Notes under the pieces: model-generated
The model's database searches: none
Told to the model about the DNA's origin: nothing
Seen by the model: only the letters and a program-made list of their open reading frames with translations
DNA from: QKTW01 sp052161885
GTDB lineage: Bacteria; Bacteroidota; Bacteroidia; Chitinophagales; Chitinophagaceae
Direction of reading: 5' to 3'
Length of the DNA stretch: 64,000 bases
NCBI GenBank assembly: GCA_052161885.1
Contig: CP197396.1
Coordinates: 2,294,001-2,358,000, forward strand
Translations under genes and position numbers: made by a program
Shown: piece by piece, positions 1 to 9,054 of the stretch
How the letters are laid out: each line of letters starts with the position of its first letter
Numbering within the stretch: the first letter of the stretch is position 1

Positions 1-70
1 AATGTTATTATTTAATTATTAAGAAATATACACATAACACACAAACATGCACTGGTCAATATTTATAAAC

Positions 71-94
71 AAAAAGTTGTATGCAACTTTTTTT
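71..94. terminator. Hairpin terminator of a gene left of the window
   Basis: A 9-bp stem (AAAAAGTTG/CAACTTTTT) around a TATG loop, with extra T residues after it. The stem has A and T tracts on its two sides, so it could act in either direction. It most likely ends a gene lying before base 1. Bases 1-179 hold no convincing gene; a second small hairpin (CCGTTT/AAACGG, about 99-112) follows. Confidence 0.5.
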
Positions 95-179
95 AAACTC
101 CGTTTTTAAACGGTATTTTTTGTGGGAATTAAACGGTATGTTTGTTTCATCACCATTTTTATTGTAATCACCCTTTGGC

Positions 180-872
180 ATGAAGACACCCTCTTCTATT
201 ATTCACATCAAGTCGCTGCTTGACGCTAACGAATTGTCTGCAGCAGATAAAGTCCTGCCTCACATAATCTTTGAAAACGGTAAAGCAACAGCCAGTGGTG
301 CTGCGCGCGAGGTAAAAAATAACCTCCAGGCCATTAAGAACGATAACCAGTACACTCTTCAGCTACAGCAGATAGTGTTTGGCGCTGTTGCCCGCAATCC
401 ATTAATACAGGCTGCATTCATGCCCAAATTTATACTGCCGCCGATCATCAGCAAGTACCAGCCAGGTATGCAATATGGCTGGCACACAGATAGTCCGCTG
501 ATGAGCCATCAGCATATGACAATAAGAGCAGATCTCAGCATGACCGTATTTCTCAGTGATCCTGATACTTATACCGGCGGAGAACTGGAAATACAATCTG
601 CGACGGGTAATACCTCTTATAAGCTGGATAAAGGCGATGCAATCATATACCCTACTACAAAGCTGCATTGTGTAAACCCCGTAACCGAGGGTGAGCGTGT
701 AGCCGCTGTAACGTGGATGCAATCTGTAATCGGTGATGCAGACAAACGCGAATTGCTGTTTCAGCTGAAAAGCGTACAGGAAACAGTAGGCCTGCAGCAG
801 GAACTGAAAAGCGAAAACCTGGTACTGCAGCAGGCATACAGCAATCTTGTGCGTATGTGGGCTGAAATATAA
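180..872 (+). CDS. PKHX-type 2-oxoglutarate/Fe(II) oxygenase (PiuC/YbiX family)
   Basis: Predicted cytoplasmic 2OG-Fe(II) dioxygenase of 230 aa, close to the usual length of YbiX/PiuC proteins. The iron-binding facial triad is visible as H102-x-D104 in YGWHTDSPL and H163 in KLHCVNP; R173 (GERVAAVTW) is placed to bind 2-oxoglutarate. YTGGELEI around 131-138 is the conserved turn of the double-stranded beta-helix. Family members hydroxylate unknown substrates, and PiuC is linked to iron uptake in Proteobacteria. Here the gene heads a same-strand run with three tail-collar proteins, so a protein-hydroxylating role on a neighbour is possible but is inference. The start is the first ATG; no clear Shine-Dalgarno is seen. 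Confidence 0.88.
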   Translation: MKTPSSIIHIKSLLDANELSAADKVLPHIIFENGKATASGAAREVKNNLQAIKNDNQYTLQLQQIVFGAVARNPLIQAAFMPKFILPPIISKYQPGMQYGWHTDSPLMSHQHMTIRADLSMTVFLSDPDTYTGGELEIQSATGNTSYKLDKGDAIIYPTTKLHCVNPVTEGERVAAVTWMQSVIGDADKRELLFQLKSVQETVGLQQELKSENLVLQQAYSNLVRMWAEI

Positions 873-931
873 GACGGAGTTATTTTTCTATCATCAACAC
901 ACATATTTTCTAACACCAAAAAACAATTCTT

Positions 932-1477
932 ATGGAAGGAACAATGGCAGTCGTTACACCATGGGCTGCGAATTTTGCGCCCGGAGGATGGATGTTTTGC
1001 CAGGGACAGTCGATGTCCATTGCGGCAAACACAGCCCTGTTTGCATTGATAGGTACTATCTATGGCGGCGACGGGCAGCAAACTTTTAACCTCCCTGACA
1101 TGCAGGGACGTGTGGCAATCGGTGCCGGTCAGGGACCTGGTCTTTCAAACTATGAGCTGGGCGAGAAAGGCGGAACGGAACAGAATACCCTCACTATGAG
1201 CCAGATGGCAGGGCATACACACCCTTTTACGGTTACATCCCAGGTGCCTGTAAATGCAGACAGTACCGGCAGCAAAACCCCTGTAAGTACTTATCCTGCT
1301 TCTGCCAGTGGTAATATTTACAATACGACTCCTGGTGCCGGCCAGTTTGCCGGTGCACTGTCGGTTAACACCCAGATTGGTATTACAGGTAATGGTATTC
1401 CGGTAAACAATATCAAGCCGATACTTTGCGTGAATTATATCATTTGCGTAGAAGGTATATTCCCTAGCAGAAACTAA
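932..1477 (+). CDS. Phage tail collar domain protein (microcystin-dependent protein type), copy 1
   Basis: A 181-aa protein made almost entirely of the phage tail collar fold (Pfam Collar, COG4675 type). Diagnostic stretches are NFAPGGWMFCQGQ near residue 15, LIGTIYGGDGQQTFNLPD near 40-57, and the histidine pair in MAGHTHPF. It ends in VNYIICVEGIFPSRN, a closing motif shared with the next two genes. There is no signal peptide. Such proteins are widespread in bacteria outside phages, usually as tandem copies, and their job is not settled; they are usually presumed to be surface or appendage proteins. It is separated by 29 bp from copy 2 and is probably cotranscribed with it. Confidence 0.9.
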   Translation: MEGTMAVVTPWAANFAPGGWMFCQGQSMSIAANTALFALIGTIYGGDGQQTFNLPDMQGRVAIGAGQGPGLSNYELGEKGGTEQNTLTMSQMAGHTHPFTVTSQVPVNADSTGSKTPVSTYPASASGNIYNTTPGAGQFAGALSVNTQIGITGNGIPVNNIKPILCVNYIICVEGIFPSRN

Positions 1478-1506
1478 CATCTTTCACACAACACAAAACA
1501 AAAAAC

Positions 1507-2055
1507 ATGGAAGGTACATTAGCCACTATATCATTGTTTGCCGGCAATTTCGCTCCCAAGAACTGGGCCTATTGCGCAGGGCAGATAGTTGCCATTCAAT
1601 CCAATACTGCTTTGTTCTCGCTGCTGGGTACTACTTATGGCGGCGACGGCAGAGTTACATTCGGCCTGCCTGACCTGCGCAGCCGCACAGCATTAGGTGC
1701 CGGTGCTGGTGCCGGTCTTTCCCAGTACGTACTGGGCGAAATGGTTGGTGTTGAAAATAATACGTTGCTCTCAATAAACCTGCCGCCACATAATCACATG
1801 CCTGCTGTTGTTAATATACAATTGCCGGTAAATGGTGACAGCGCTAATACTGATAGCCCCGACGGAGCTTATCCGGCCACAGCAACAGATAGCATTTATA
1901 CGAACGCTGCAGGCAGTAGCCAATATGCAGGACAATTGCATACAGTTGCTGCAATAGGCATGCAGGGGCAAAACATAGCAATGAATAATCTGCAGCCATA
2001 CCTGGGCATGAACTATATTATTTGCATGTATGGTGTATTCCCTTATCGTAACTAA
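1507..2055 (+). CDS. Phage tail collar domain protein, copy 2
   Basis: A 182-aa paralogue of its two neighbours. It begins MEGTLATISLFAGNFAPKN, carries LLGTTYGGDGRVTFGLPD, and ends in MNYIICMYGVFPYRN. The histidine motif reads LPPHNHMP in place of copy 1's AGHTHPF. The middle section (LPVNGDSANTDSPDGAYPA) is the collar insertion that differs most between copies, as expected if the three subunits expose different surfaces. There is no signal peptide or membrane segment. The three copies are of nearly equal length and evenly spaced (29 and 35 bp gaps), consistent with tandem duplication and subunit-like stoichiometry, though assembly is inferred only. Confidence 0.9.
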   Translation: MEGTLATISLFAGNFAPKNWAYCAGQIVAIQSNTALFSLLGTTYGGDGRVTFGLPDLRSRTALGAGAGAGLSQYVLGEMVGVENNTLLSINLPPHNHMPAVVNIQLPVNGDSANTDSPDGAYPATATDSIYTNAAGSSQYAGQLHTVAAIGMQGQNIAMNNLQPYLGMNYIICMYGVFPYRN

Positions 2056-2090
2056 TAACTTTTTTAACACAAACTCTTAAAGATATTCTT

Positions 2091-2636
2091 ATGGAAGGAA
2101 CAATGGCTAATATAACGCTGTTTGCTGCAGATTTTGCTCCAAAGAACTGGGCGTACTGCAACGGCGCAACACTGGCAATCAGCACCAACCAGGCGCTGTT
2201 TGCCCTGCTGGGTACTACTTATGGTGGTAACGGCGTGCAGACATTTCAACTGCCTAACCTGCAAAGCCGTATACCGGTTGGTACCGGTCAGGGCGGCGGA
2301 CTCAGCTCTTACGAGCTGGGCGAAGTAGGTGGCACAGAAAATAACACGATGACACTGCAGAATTTGCCGATGCACAATCACGCTTCTGTGGTGACTGCGC
2401 AATTGCCGGTAAATGGTACAAGCGCTATTACTGATGGCCCAGAAGGAAACTTTTATGGTCCGTCGACCAGTAATATGTACAATAGTACAGCGGGAGCAGG
2501 ACAATTCTTCGGTACTATGAATGTGACCGCCAATCTTTCACCCAATGGTAGCTCTGCGCCGATCCCCAATATTATGCCTTACCTGGCGCTGAACTATGTG
2601 ATCTGCATGTATGGTATATTCCCGTCGCGCAACTAA
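2091..2636 (+). CDS. Phage tail collar domain protein, copy 3
   Basis: The third tandem collar protein, 181 aa. It starts MEGTMANITLFAADFAPKN, with LLGTTYGGNGVQTFQLPN near residue 40 and LPMHNHAS as the histidine motif, and ends LNYVICMYGIFPSRN. It resembles copy 2 more than copy 1 by eye (shared FAPKNWAYC and CMYG). Only 68 bp separate its stop from the chosen start of the binding-fold protein, so all of 932-4807 reads as one operon. No phage head, terminase, sheath, baseplate or integrase gene is present, so this is not a prophage remnant recognisable as such. Confidence 0.9.
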   Translation: MEGTMANITLFAADFAPKNWAYCNGATLAISTNQALFALLGTTYGGNGVQTFQLPNLQSRIPVGTGQGGGLSSYELGEVGGTENNTMTLQNLPMHNHASVVTAQLPVNGTSAITDGPEGNFYGPSTSNMYNSTAGAGQFFGTMNVTANLSPNGSSAPIPNIMPYLALNYVICMYGIFPSRN

Positions 2637-2704
2637 TAAAAATTAAAATGGAACAGGTATGCATCATGCCTGTTCCTTCTCTTTTTAAAACGGATGTAAT
2701 ACCC

Positions 2705-3868
2705 ATGAAGAAGTATAAAATAGGACTCCTTTTTCCCCGTTCTTCCCTCTACCCGGGCATCGGTTTTGACGTGACGGAATCTTTCCGTGCCGGGTTAAAT
2801 CATTTTGGTGCAGACGACGTACAGGTCGTAAATGAAAGTATCGGCATTGGCGGTATGGGCGATGACGTGTATGAAAAAGCAGAAAAAATGCTGCTGAATG
2901 AAAACGTAGATATTCTTGTTGCTTATGTTGATCATTTTGCCGCGGAGAAAATAGAACCGTTAGCTACAGCAGCTAACCGCATTTTAATCATTATGGATCC
3001 CGGAGCATCCATACCTACCAGTTGGAATGCATCTCCGTTACGTTTCCATATTACTCTTGATGCTGCCTTTGGCAGTCGCGTGGCTGGCCGCATAGCCGGC
3101 ATGGCAGGAGCGCAGAATAGCATATTTGCTACCAGTTTTTACGATGGTGGGTATCTTAACTGCAGTGCATTGGTAAATGGTTACAGCCAGCAAGGTGGTA
3201 ACGTACATTACAATTTTGTGGCGCCGTTCCGTTTCGAGGAATTTGACATTCAACCTCTAAAACAGGCGATAGAAACCCAGCAACCGGACGCCATACTCGG
3301 ACAACTGAGCGTGGATATGGGAGCGCTGTTCCTGAAAGATTATAAAGAAGCAGGCCTTGCGGACAAAACACGCTTCTTCGCATCTCCGTTCCTGTTTGAA
3401 GAAACGTTCCTCGACTCGCTTAGTTTTCCTTTTGAAGGTATTACCGGTTGTGTGCCATGGTCCAGGGAACTGGATAACGACATGAACCGTACTTATATAA
3501 AAGTCATGACCGAAGACTATGGTCGTGAGCCCAATTGTTTTGGTGCATTGGCCTGGGATACGGCACAGTTTGCAGTAAATGTAATCGGCGCATTGAAGAT
3601 GTACGGAAATAATGGAAAAAAAGCTGCCGAAGGCCTTGCGGGCACGGCTTTTGAAGGTACACGCGGACAAACGCGGCTGGACGGTAAGACCAACTATTTT
3701 ACCGCGCCGGTGTATCACGCTACTGTAGTGCCTGCTGAGAATGGCAATTCAAAACTGGCATTGAGCGGCGAGGTTGCTTTCCGTGAAGAAGAATGGGAGG
3801 CCTTTACCTCACAGCCCACCACGGGAGTATTCTCGCGCTGGACGAACACCTACTTATGTACTACTTAA
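2705..3868 (+). CDS. Type I periplasmic-binding-fold protein lacking a signal peptide
   Basis: A 387-aa protein with the fold of ABC transporter branched-chain amino-acid binding proteins (Peripla_BP_6): KIGLLFPRSSLYPGIG at the N-terminus, a first Rossmann-like lobe to about 125, and a second lobe with AILGQLSVDMGALFLKDYK. The in-frame ATG at 2705 is preferred over the upstream ATG at 2648, because homology begins at MKKYKIGLL. Neither start gives a signal peptide, so it should stay in the cytoplasm, unlike a true transporter-associated binding protein. No permease or ATPase gene lies nearby. It may be a ligand sensor or carrier for the cluster; that is inference. Confidence 0.75.
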   Translation: MKKYKIGLLFPRSSLYPGIGFDVTESFRAGLNHFGADDVQVVNESIGIGGMGDDVYEKAEKMLLNENVDILVAYVDHFAAEKIEPLATAANRILIIMDPGASIPTSWNASPLRFHITLDAAFGSRVAGRIAGMAGAQNSIFATSFYDGGYLNCSALVNGYSQQGGNVHYNFVAPFRFEEFDIQPLKQAIETQQPDAILGQLSVDMGALFLKDYKEAGLADKTRFFASPFLFEETFLDSLSFPFEGITGCVPWSRELDNDMNRTYIKVMTEDYGREPNCFGALAWDTAQFAVNVIGALKMYGNNGKKAAEGLAGTAFEGTRGQTRLDGKTNYFTAPVYHATVVPAENGNSKLALSGEVAFREEEWEAFTSQPTTGVFSRWTNTYLCTT

Positions 3869-3877
3869 TCACTATGA

Positions 3878-4807
3878 ATGAAACTGGCATTACTATGCAA
3901 TAATACGGTGGCTTACCCCGCCTTACAACAGCTACACACACAGGGCATTACCATGCATGTGGGAGCAGATGCTGCCAATAATGAGTTGTTGCCTGCTTTA
4001 CAACAATATTGTACGGATCTTGGATTCTCTTTTACTGCTTTTGAAGCAAATAAATTCAATGAACAACTTCATGCCTGGCTGGACGATGTGCAGCCGGAAG
4101 CAGTATTGATGATGACCTGCCCGTTTCGTATTCCCGAAAATGCGCTGGCAAAGCCGAAACATGGGTTTATAAACTTTCATTACGGTCTTCTTCCTTATTA
4201 CAGGGGGGCAAATCCGGTTTTCGAGCAGCTGAAGCGTCGCGAAAATAACGGTGGTATTACCGTGCATCACGTAGACAAAGGTATCGATACCGGCGCCGTG
4301 ATCCTGCAGCAGAAAATACCCGTGCATCCCGATGAAACATTTGGCATGCACATGGGACGTCTTTCCATGCTGGGAGCAGAAATGGTACGTTCACTAACAT
4401 CCATGATAGCTTCGGGAAATGCCTTGCCGCGTATACCACAGGATGAGATGAAAGCCTGCTATTATAAAAAGCCGGGAACAAATGATGTGTTGATAAAATG
4501 GGAGACCATGCAGGCAGAGGATATCATAGCGCTGGCCAATGCCTGCAACCCATGGAATTTTGGCGCGGGCACCCAACTCAATGGCAATATGCTGGGCGTC
4601 AACGCGGCAGTAGTACTGGACAATGAAGTTGCGCCTACAGGTAAACGCCCGGGTACGATTATCGCTATTGATACCGCAAATGGTTTACGCGTTGTGTCAG
4701 CAGGGCAAAAAATGCTACGACTGGATATTGTATATGTCAATAACAGCTTTATGCCGGGTTATAAACTCGCCATGTTTGGCGTGCGGGCAGGCATGAACTT
4801 CAATTGA
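3878..4807 (+). CDS. Formyltransferase, methionyl-tRNA formyltransferase-like paralogue
   Basis: A 309-aa protein with the full two-domain Fmt layout. The N-terminal 10-formyl-THF transferase domain has the catalytic set N99-x-H101 (INFHYGLLPYYRG) and D137 (GIDTG); a C-terminal OB-like domain starts near residue 205. The N-terminus lacks the usual Fmt opening (FMGTPxFA) and reads MKLALLCNNTVAYPALQQL, so this is probably a paralogue and not the housekeeping Fmt. It may formylate an amino group on a sugar, peptide or small molecule. It begins 9 bp after the binding-fold gene stop, so the two are probably cotranslated. Substrate unknown. Confidence 0.8.
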   Translation: MKLALLCNNTVAYPALQQLHTQGITMHVGADAANNELLPALQQYCTDLGFSFTAFEANKFNEQLHAWLDDVQPEAVLMMTCPFRIPENALAKPKHGFINFHYGLLPYYRGANPVFEQLKRRENNGGITVHHVDKGIDTGAVILQQKIPVHPDETFGMHMGRLSMLGAEMVRSLTSMIASGNALPRIPQDEMKACYYKKPGTNDVLIKWETMQAEDIIALANACNPWNFGAGTQLNGNMLGVNAAVVLDNEVAPTGKRPGTIIAIDTANGLRVVSAGQKMLRLDIVYVNNSFMPGYKLAMFGVRAGMNFN

Positions 4808-4864
4808 AACCAAGGAATCATTAAAGAAAACATATCTGTTAACTCTTACACTAAACGAGATAGT

Positions 4865-7800
4865 ATGAACACGAAAATTACTCTTTTCAGGACAGCGGCA
4901 CTAATTATGCTGCTATTCTTGTTTCCCGGGATGAAACAAGTACATGCGCAAACAGTACTTAACACCGGCGATGTATCAATTATTGGGTTTAACTCTGCCC
5001 TAAGTAACCGGGACGGTTTTGCATTTGTTGCCTGGGTAGATCTTGCTACAAATACAGTAATAAAATTTACAGATGACGGCTATAACAATAATGCCCTGGC
5101 CAACAGTGCAAGTAACATTCGCGACCTGGAACAATTAGTTACATGGACTGCTACAGCTCCGGTTACCGCAGGTACTGTTATTACTATAGAGGGGAACGGT
5201 GTATCACCAAATATGGTTGCGAATATTGGCAGCGTAACTGTTGTAAACTCTGATGGCACTGCAGCTACGAATATGAGCCTTGGTAATGGTGGAGATCAGA
5301 TATTTGCTTTCCAGGGTAACAGTTATGTTACCGGCAACTCAGCGACAGGTACTATGGCATCGAATACTGTGATGCTGTTTGGTATCTCATACCAGGGGAT
5401 CAGCAGTACTTTCACCAACTGGCTCACTACAGGCCCTGCGGGAAGTGCTACAAGCTGCCTTCCTACAGATCTCGCGTCAAACAACATCTTCTTCGGAAGC
5501 AGTACCGTTGCCGGGGAATATAGTGGTGCCAGAACTGGCCTTACTATTGCACAGTATAAAGCTGCAATAAATGATCCGAACAACTGGACAAAGTATATTA
5601 ATCCAAATGGTGTAACTACTTATAACACCACTGCTATTTCTATAGGCACGCCTGCTACCATCACCGGCCAGCCTTCCAATGCAAGTGCCTGCTCAGGCAA
5701 TGGTACATCATTTACCGTTAATGCCAATAACCCTACGGGCTGGACCTGGGAGATCAGTACAAACGGTGGCACCAGTTACAGTACATTAACCATTTCCGGT
5801 GTTTATTCTGTAAACTCAACTACGGGTGCTACTGGTAGCTCAACACTTACTATTTCAAACGTAGCCGGTTTAAATGGTAATATGTACCGCGCTATTGCTG
5901 CCGGTACTCCCAGTGCTACATCCAACGCAGCCACGCTCACAATAAACAGCGCTCCGTCTATTTCCGGCCAGCCTACGGCAGCTACCGCATGTGCAGGCGG
6001 CAATGCTACTTTCACCGTTACAGCGAGCAATGCAACCGGTTATCAGTGGCAGGAAAATTCAGGCGCCGGATTCGGTAACATTACCAATGGCGGCATATAT
6101 TCAGGTGCCACTACTCCCACACTGACGCTTACCGGTGTTACTGCAGGTATGAACGGTTATTCATACCGTTGTATCGCCACCGGCAGCTGCACACCTAATG
6201 CTACTTCAAACGGCGTAACACTCACCGTAAATCCTGCGCCATCTATCACCAGTCAGCCCTCAGCGTCTACGATCTGCACAGGCAACAATACCACCTTCAG
6301 CGTTACAGCAAGCAATGCTACCGGTTACCAGTGGCAGGTAGATCCGGGTACCGGCTTTACCAACCTGAGCAACGGTGCTCCGTATTCCGGCGTTAGTACA
6401 GCTACGCTTACAATTACCGGCGCTACAGCAGGGCTTAACGGTTATTCATACCGTTGTATTGCCACCGGAAGCTGCACACCGGCCGCTACATCCAATGGCG
6501 TTCTGCTGACAGTAAACAGTGCTCCGTCAATTTCCGGGCAGCCATCCAATGCAACTACCTGTACCAATACATCATTTACCGTATCAGCCAGCAATGCTAC
6601 AGGATACCAATGGCAGGTAAATACAGGCAGTGGTTTTAATAATATTACCAACGGCGGCGTATACTCCAATGCTACTACAGCTACATTAAATATCACAGGT
6701 GCTACTGCTGGCATGAATGGTTATACCTATCAATGTATTGTCAGCGGCGCCTGTACACCCAATGCCACCAGTAATACAGCTACACTTACGGTTCAGACGC
6801 CGGGCACATGGACGGGTAACCTTAACCTGGCATGGAGCAACTCTGCCAACTGGACCTGCGGTACACTTCCTACAGCTACTACCGATGTAATTATCCCGAA
6901 TGTTATAAATCTCCCTATTGTAAATATCAACAGTGCGATCTGTAATAACCTCACGATAAACAGTGGTGGTTCACTGGGCTTTACCGGTACTACAAACGTA
7001 CTTACTGTAAAGGGCAATATAACCAACAACGGTGTACTCAGCGGCAGCGGCGGTAAAATACTCCTCTCAGGCACTACACAGACAATTCCCGCTGTTTCAT
7101 GCAAAGACCTTGAAATAGCAGGCGGCGGTCTTAAAACACTCGCCGGATCTATAACACTTACAGGAACGCTTACACTTACCAACGGATACCTGCAGCTGGG
7201 TAACAACAATCTTACACTCGGCAACTCTGCAGTTGTTTCAGGCGGCAGCGCAACCAGCTATGTAGTTACAAACGGTTCAGGTAAATTAACAAACCAGAAC
7301 ATCGGCAGTACCGGTAAAACAGGTGTTGTCGTATTTCCTGTAGGCAGCAGTTCATTGTCCTATACCCCCGCTGCGATTACCAACGCCGGTACCACAGATA
7401 ATTTCTCTGTAAATGTTTTTGACAACATCTATTCGAGCTACAACAACAACGTGCCTACCGGAACGGTTCAGGCAATCGATGCTGTTGCCAAAACCTGGAT
7501 AGTAAGTGAGGCTACAGCCGGGGGATCCAACGCAACACTTTCACTGCAGTGGAATGCTTCCGACCAGCTTACAGGTTTCGATAAAAACAATTGTTACCTG
7601 CTGCACTACAGTAATACAACCAACAGTTTCACACTTGGCACAATGGGCATTGCAACTGGTTCTGATCCATACAGTATGTCTATGACGGGCATTACTTCTT
7701 TCTCCCCGTTCGGTGTAGGCAGCATAGGCAGCCCGCTGAATGTAGACCTGATCTCTTTTGGACTTACAGGTAAATCGCAGAAAGGCAGGACAGACCTCCA

Positions 7801-8305
7801 GTGGGTAACTGCAAATGAAAGAAACATGGCTTCTTACGTACTGGAACGCTCAAATGATGGTATCACGTACGGGCAGATTGCAAACATTAAAGCTGTCAAT
7901 CAGAACACAGATAACCAGCACATTTACAATTATGAAGATGCAACTGCCGATAATGCACCGCAGCATTATTACCGCCTGAAAATGATGAACCTGGACGGCA
8001 CTTACAAATATTCAAATGTCGTAGCTGTCTCCAACACAGAACTCAGCATCGTTTCTTACGAAGTATTCCCGAACCCGGTAGACGGATCAGATCTGTTTAT
8101 TAAAACAAGCAACAACCTTCCATCAGGAATAAAGGTGGACATTATAGATATGCAAGGCAAAACGCTGTTGCATTCCACACCTGAAAACTGGCAGAGTGGC
8201 GTTACATCTGTAAACGTGAAATCACTGCCTTCAGGCATTTACCTGCTGCACATAACAGGCAAAACAGGTGAACTGATCAGCACAATACGGTTTACGAAAA
8301 AATAA
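4865..8305 (+). CDS. Large secreted adhesin-like protein with Ig-like repeats and T9SS sorting domain
   Basis: A 1146-aa exported protein. A Sec signal peptide covers about residues 1-28, with cleavage after VHAQ. An N-terminal beta-rich domain (30-255) is followed by four Ig-like repeats starting near residues 262, 363, 458 and 555, each with a GQPS...SNATGYQWQ core and a conserved Cys pair. A beta-helix-like stretch (WTGNLNLAWSNSANWTC onward) follows. The C-terminal 80 residues (YEVFPNPV ... LPSGIYLLHI ... IRFTKK) form a type A T9SS sorting signal, which predicts surface attachment or secretion through the gliding-associated system. It is the last gene before a strong terminator and may carry the collar cluster's surface function. 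Confidence 0.9.
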   Translation: MNTKITLFRTAALIMLLFLFPGMKQVHAQTVLNTGDVSIIGFNSALSNRDGFAFVAWVDLATNTVIKFTDDGYNNNALANSASNIRDLEQLVTWTATAPVTAGTVITIEGNGVSPNMVANIGSVTVVNSDGTAATNMSLGNGGDQIFAFQGNSYVTGNSATGTMASNTVMLFGISYQGISSTFTNWLTTGPAGSATSCLPTDLASNNIFFGSSTVAGEYSGARTGLTIAQYKAAINDPNNWTKYINPNGVTTYNTTAISIGTPATITGQPSNASACSGNGTSFTVNANNPTGWTWEISTNGGTSYSTLTISGVYSVNSTTGATGSSTLTISNVAGLNGNMYRAIAAGTPSATSNAATLTINSAPSISGQPTAATACAGGNATFTVTASNATGYQWQENSGAGFGNITNGGIYSGATTPTLTLTGVTAGMNGYSYRCIATGSCTPNATSNGVTLTVNPAPSITSQPSASTICTGNNTTFSVTASNATGYQWQVDPGTGFTNLSNGAPYSGVSTATLTITGATAGLNGYSYRCIATGSCTPAATSNGVLLTVNSAPSISGQPSNATTCTNTSFTVSASNATGYQWQVNTGSGFNNITNGGVYSNATTATLNITGATAGMNGYTYQCIVSGACTPNATSNTATLTVQTPGTWTGNLNLAWSNSANWTCGTLPTATTDVIIPNVINLPIVNINSAICNNLTINSGGSLGFTGTTNVLTVKGNITNNGVLSGSGGKILLSGTTQTIPAVSCKDLEIAGGGLKTLAGSITLTGTLTLTNGYLQLGNNNLTLGNSAVVSGGSATSYVVTNGSGKLTNQNIGSTGKTGVVVFPVGSSSLSYTPAAITNAGTTDNFSVNVFDNIYSSYNNNVPTGTVQAIDAVAKTWIVSEATAGGSNATLSLQWNASDQLTGFDKNNCYLLHYSNTTNSFTLGTMGIATGSDPYSMSMTGITSFSPFGVGSIGSPLNVDLISFGLTGKSQKGRTDLQWVTANERNMASYVLERSNDGITYGQIANIKAVNQNTDNQHIYNYEDATADNAPQHYYRLKMMNLDGTYKYSNVVAVSNTELSIVSYEVFPNPVDGSDLFIKTSNNLPSGIKVDIIDMQGKTLLHSTPENWQSGVTSVNVKSLPSGIYLLHITGKTGELISTIRFTKK

Positions 8306-8324
8306 ACAGGTAAAAGTGTTAAAT

Positions 8325-8357
8325 AAAAACGGTGCGGCTTTTACCGCACCGTTTTTT
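8325..8357 (+). terminator. Strong intrinsic terminator ending the collar cluster
   Basis: A 13-bp perfect stem (AAAAACGGTGCGG at 8325-8337, CCGCACCGTTTTT at 8344-8356) with a 6-base loop. It lies 20 bp past the adhesin stop and 20 bp before the convergent regulator gene, so it can stop transcription from both sides. Confidence 0.9.
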
Positions 8358-8376
8358 ATTTGCGTAAAAAATCGGG

Positions 8377-9054
8377 TTAATCTCCCATACGCAGCTTCAG
8401 ATCTGATGTATGGCTCAATGGTACAAGGCCTGTATTGTAGGCATACATCACAAGCCCTACCCGTGTATTAAGATGAAGTTTCATAAACAATGTATCCCGG
8501 TAGCCTTCAACCGTACGCACACTTACATTCATCAACGACGCGATATCCCGGTAGCTGAGCTCTGTGCAGCAATGCTGGAGAAAGCGTATTTCTTTTTCAT
8601 TGATCCTGGGCATCTGCGGCTCCTGCTGCCTTGCCATCCTTCCGGAAACATATTCCGGCGAATAGAATCCATATTGATAAATTTCCCGGATAGCAGTGTA
8701 CAGTTCAGCGATTTTACCCGCTTTTAGTACATACCCCCGGGCTCCCTGGTTCATCATCTTCAGGATAGTATGCTCGGCATCATACATGGAAAGCATCAGC
8801 ACCTTCAGTTCCGGCCAGCGCAATTTTATCGCCTTAAGCGTTTCGTGCCCGTCCATTACCGGCATGCTCACATCCAGCAAAACAATATCAGGCAACACCT
8901 GCAGCGTCTCCAGCCGGGAAATCAGCGACTGTCCATTATCAGCTTCCGCTACAATGGAGATGCCGGTCATACCCGACAGACTGGCCACAAGCCCGGCCCG
9001 CACCATTTCATGATCATCGGCAATAGCAAGCCTGATTGATTCCTGCAGTTCCAT
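8377..9054 (-). CDS. NarL/FixJ-type response regulator
   Basis: A 225-aa two-domain regulator. The receiver domain has the acidic pair D13-D14 (IADDHEMVRAG), phospho-acceptor D61 (VLLDVSMPVMDG) and the later conserved Lys (VLKAGK). The C-terminal LuxR-type helix-turn-helix reads LSYRDIASLMNVSVRTVEGY. An upstream in-frame start would add 15 residues, but the receiver domain begins at MELQESIRLAI and a GGGGAT stretch sits directly before this ATG. No histidine kinase gene lies beside it in the window, so its partner is encoded elsewhere. It faces the adhesin gene tail to tail and diverges from the membrane protein at 9323, which it might control. Confidence 0.9.
   Translation of the reverse strand: MELQESIRLAIADDHEMVRAGLVASLSGMTGISIVAEADNGQSLISRLETLQVLPDIVLLDVSMPVMDGHETLKAIKLRWPELKVLMLSMYDAEHTILKMMNQGARGYVLKAGKIAELYTAIREIYQYGFYSPEYVSGRMARQQEPQMPRINEKEIRFLQHCCTELSYRDIASLMNVSVRTVEGYRDTLFMKLHLNTRVGLVMYAYNTGLVPLSHTSDLKLRMGD

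Noticed and set aside
932..2636. Prophage remnant, as the collar proteins suggest
   Set aside because: No capsid, portal, terminase, sheath, baseplate, integrase or att-like repeats are seen in the window. Codon use of the collar genes looks like that of neighbours.
932..2636. Diversity-generating retroelement targets
   Set aside because: No reverse transcriptase and no template/variable repeat pair is present. The collar copies differ throughout, not only at adenines.
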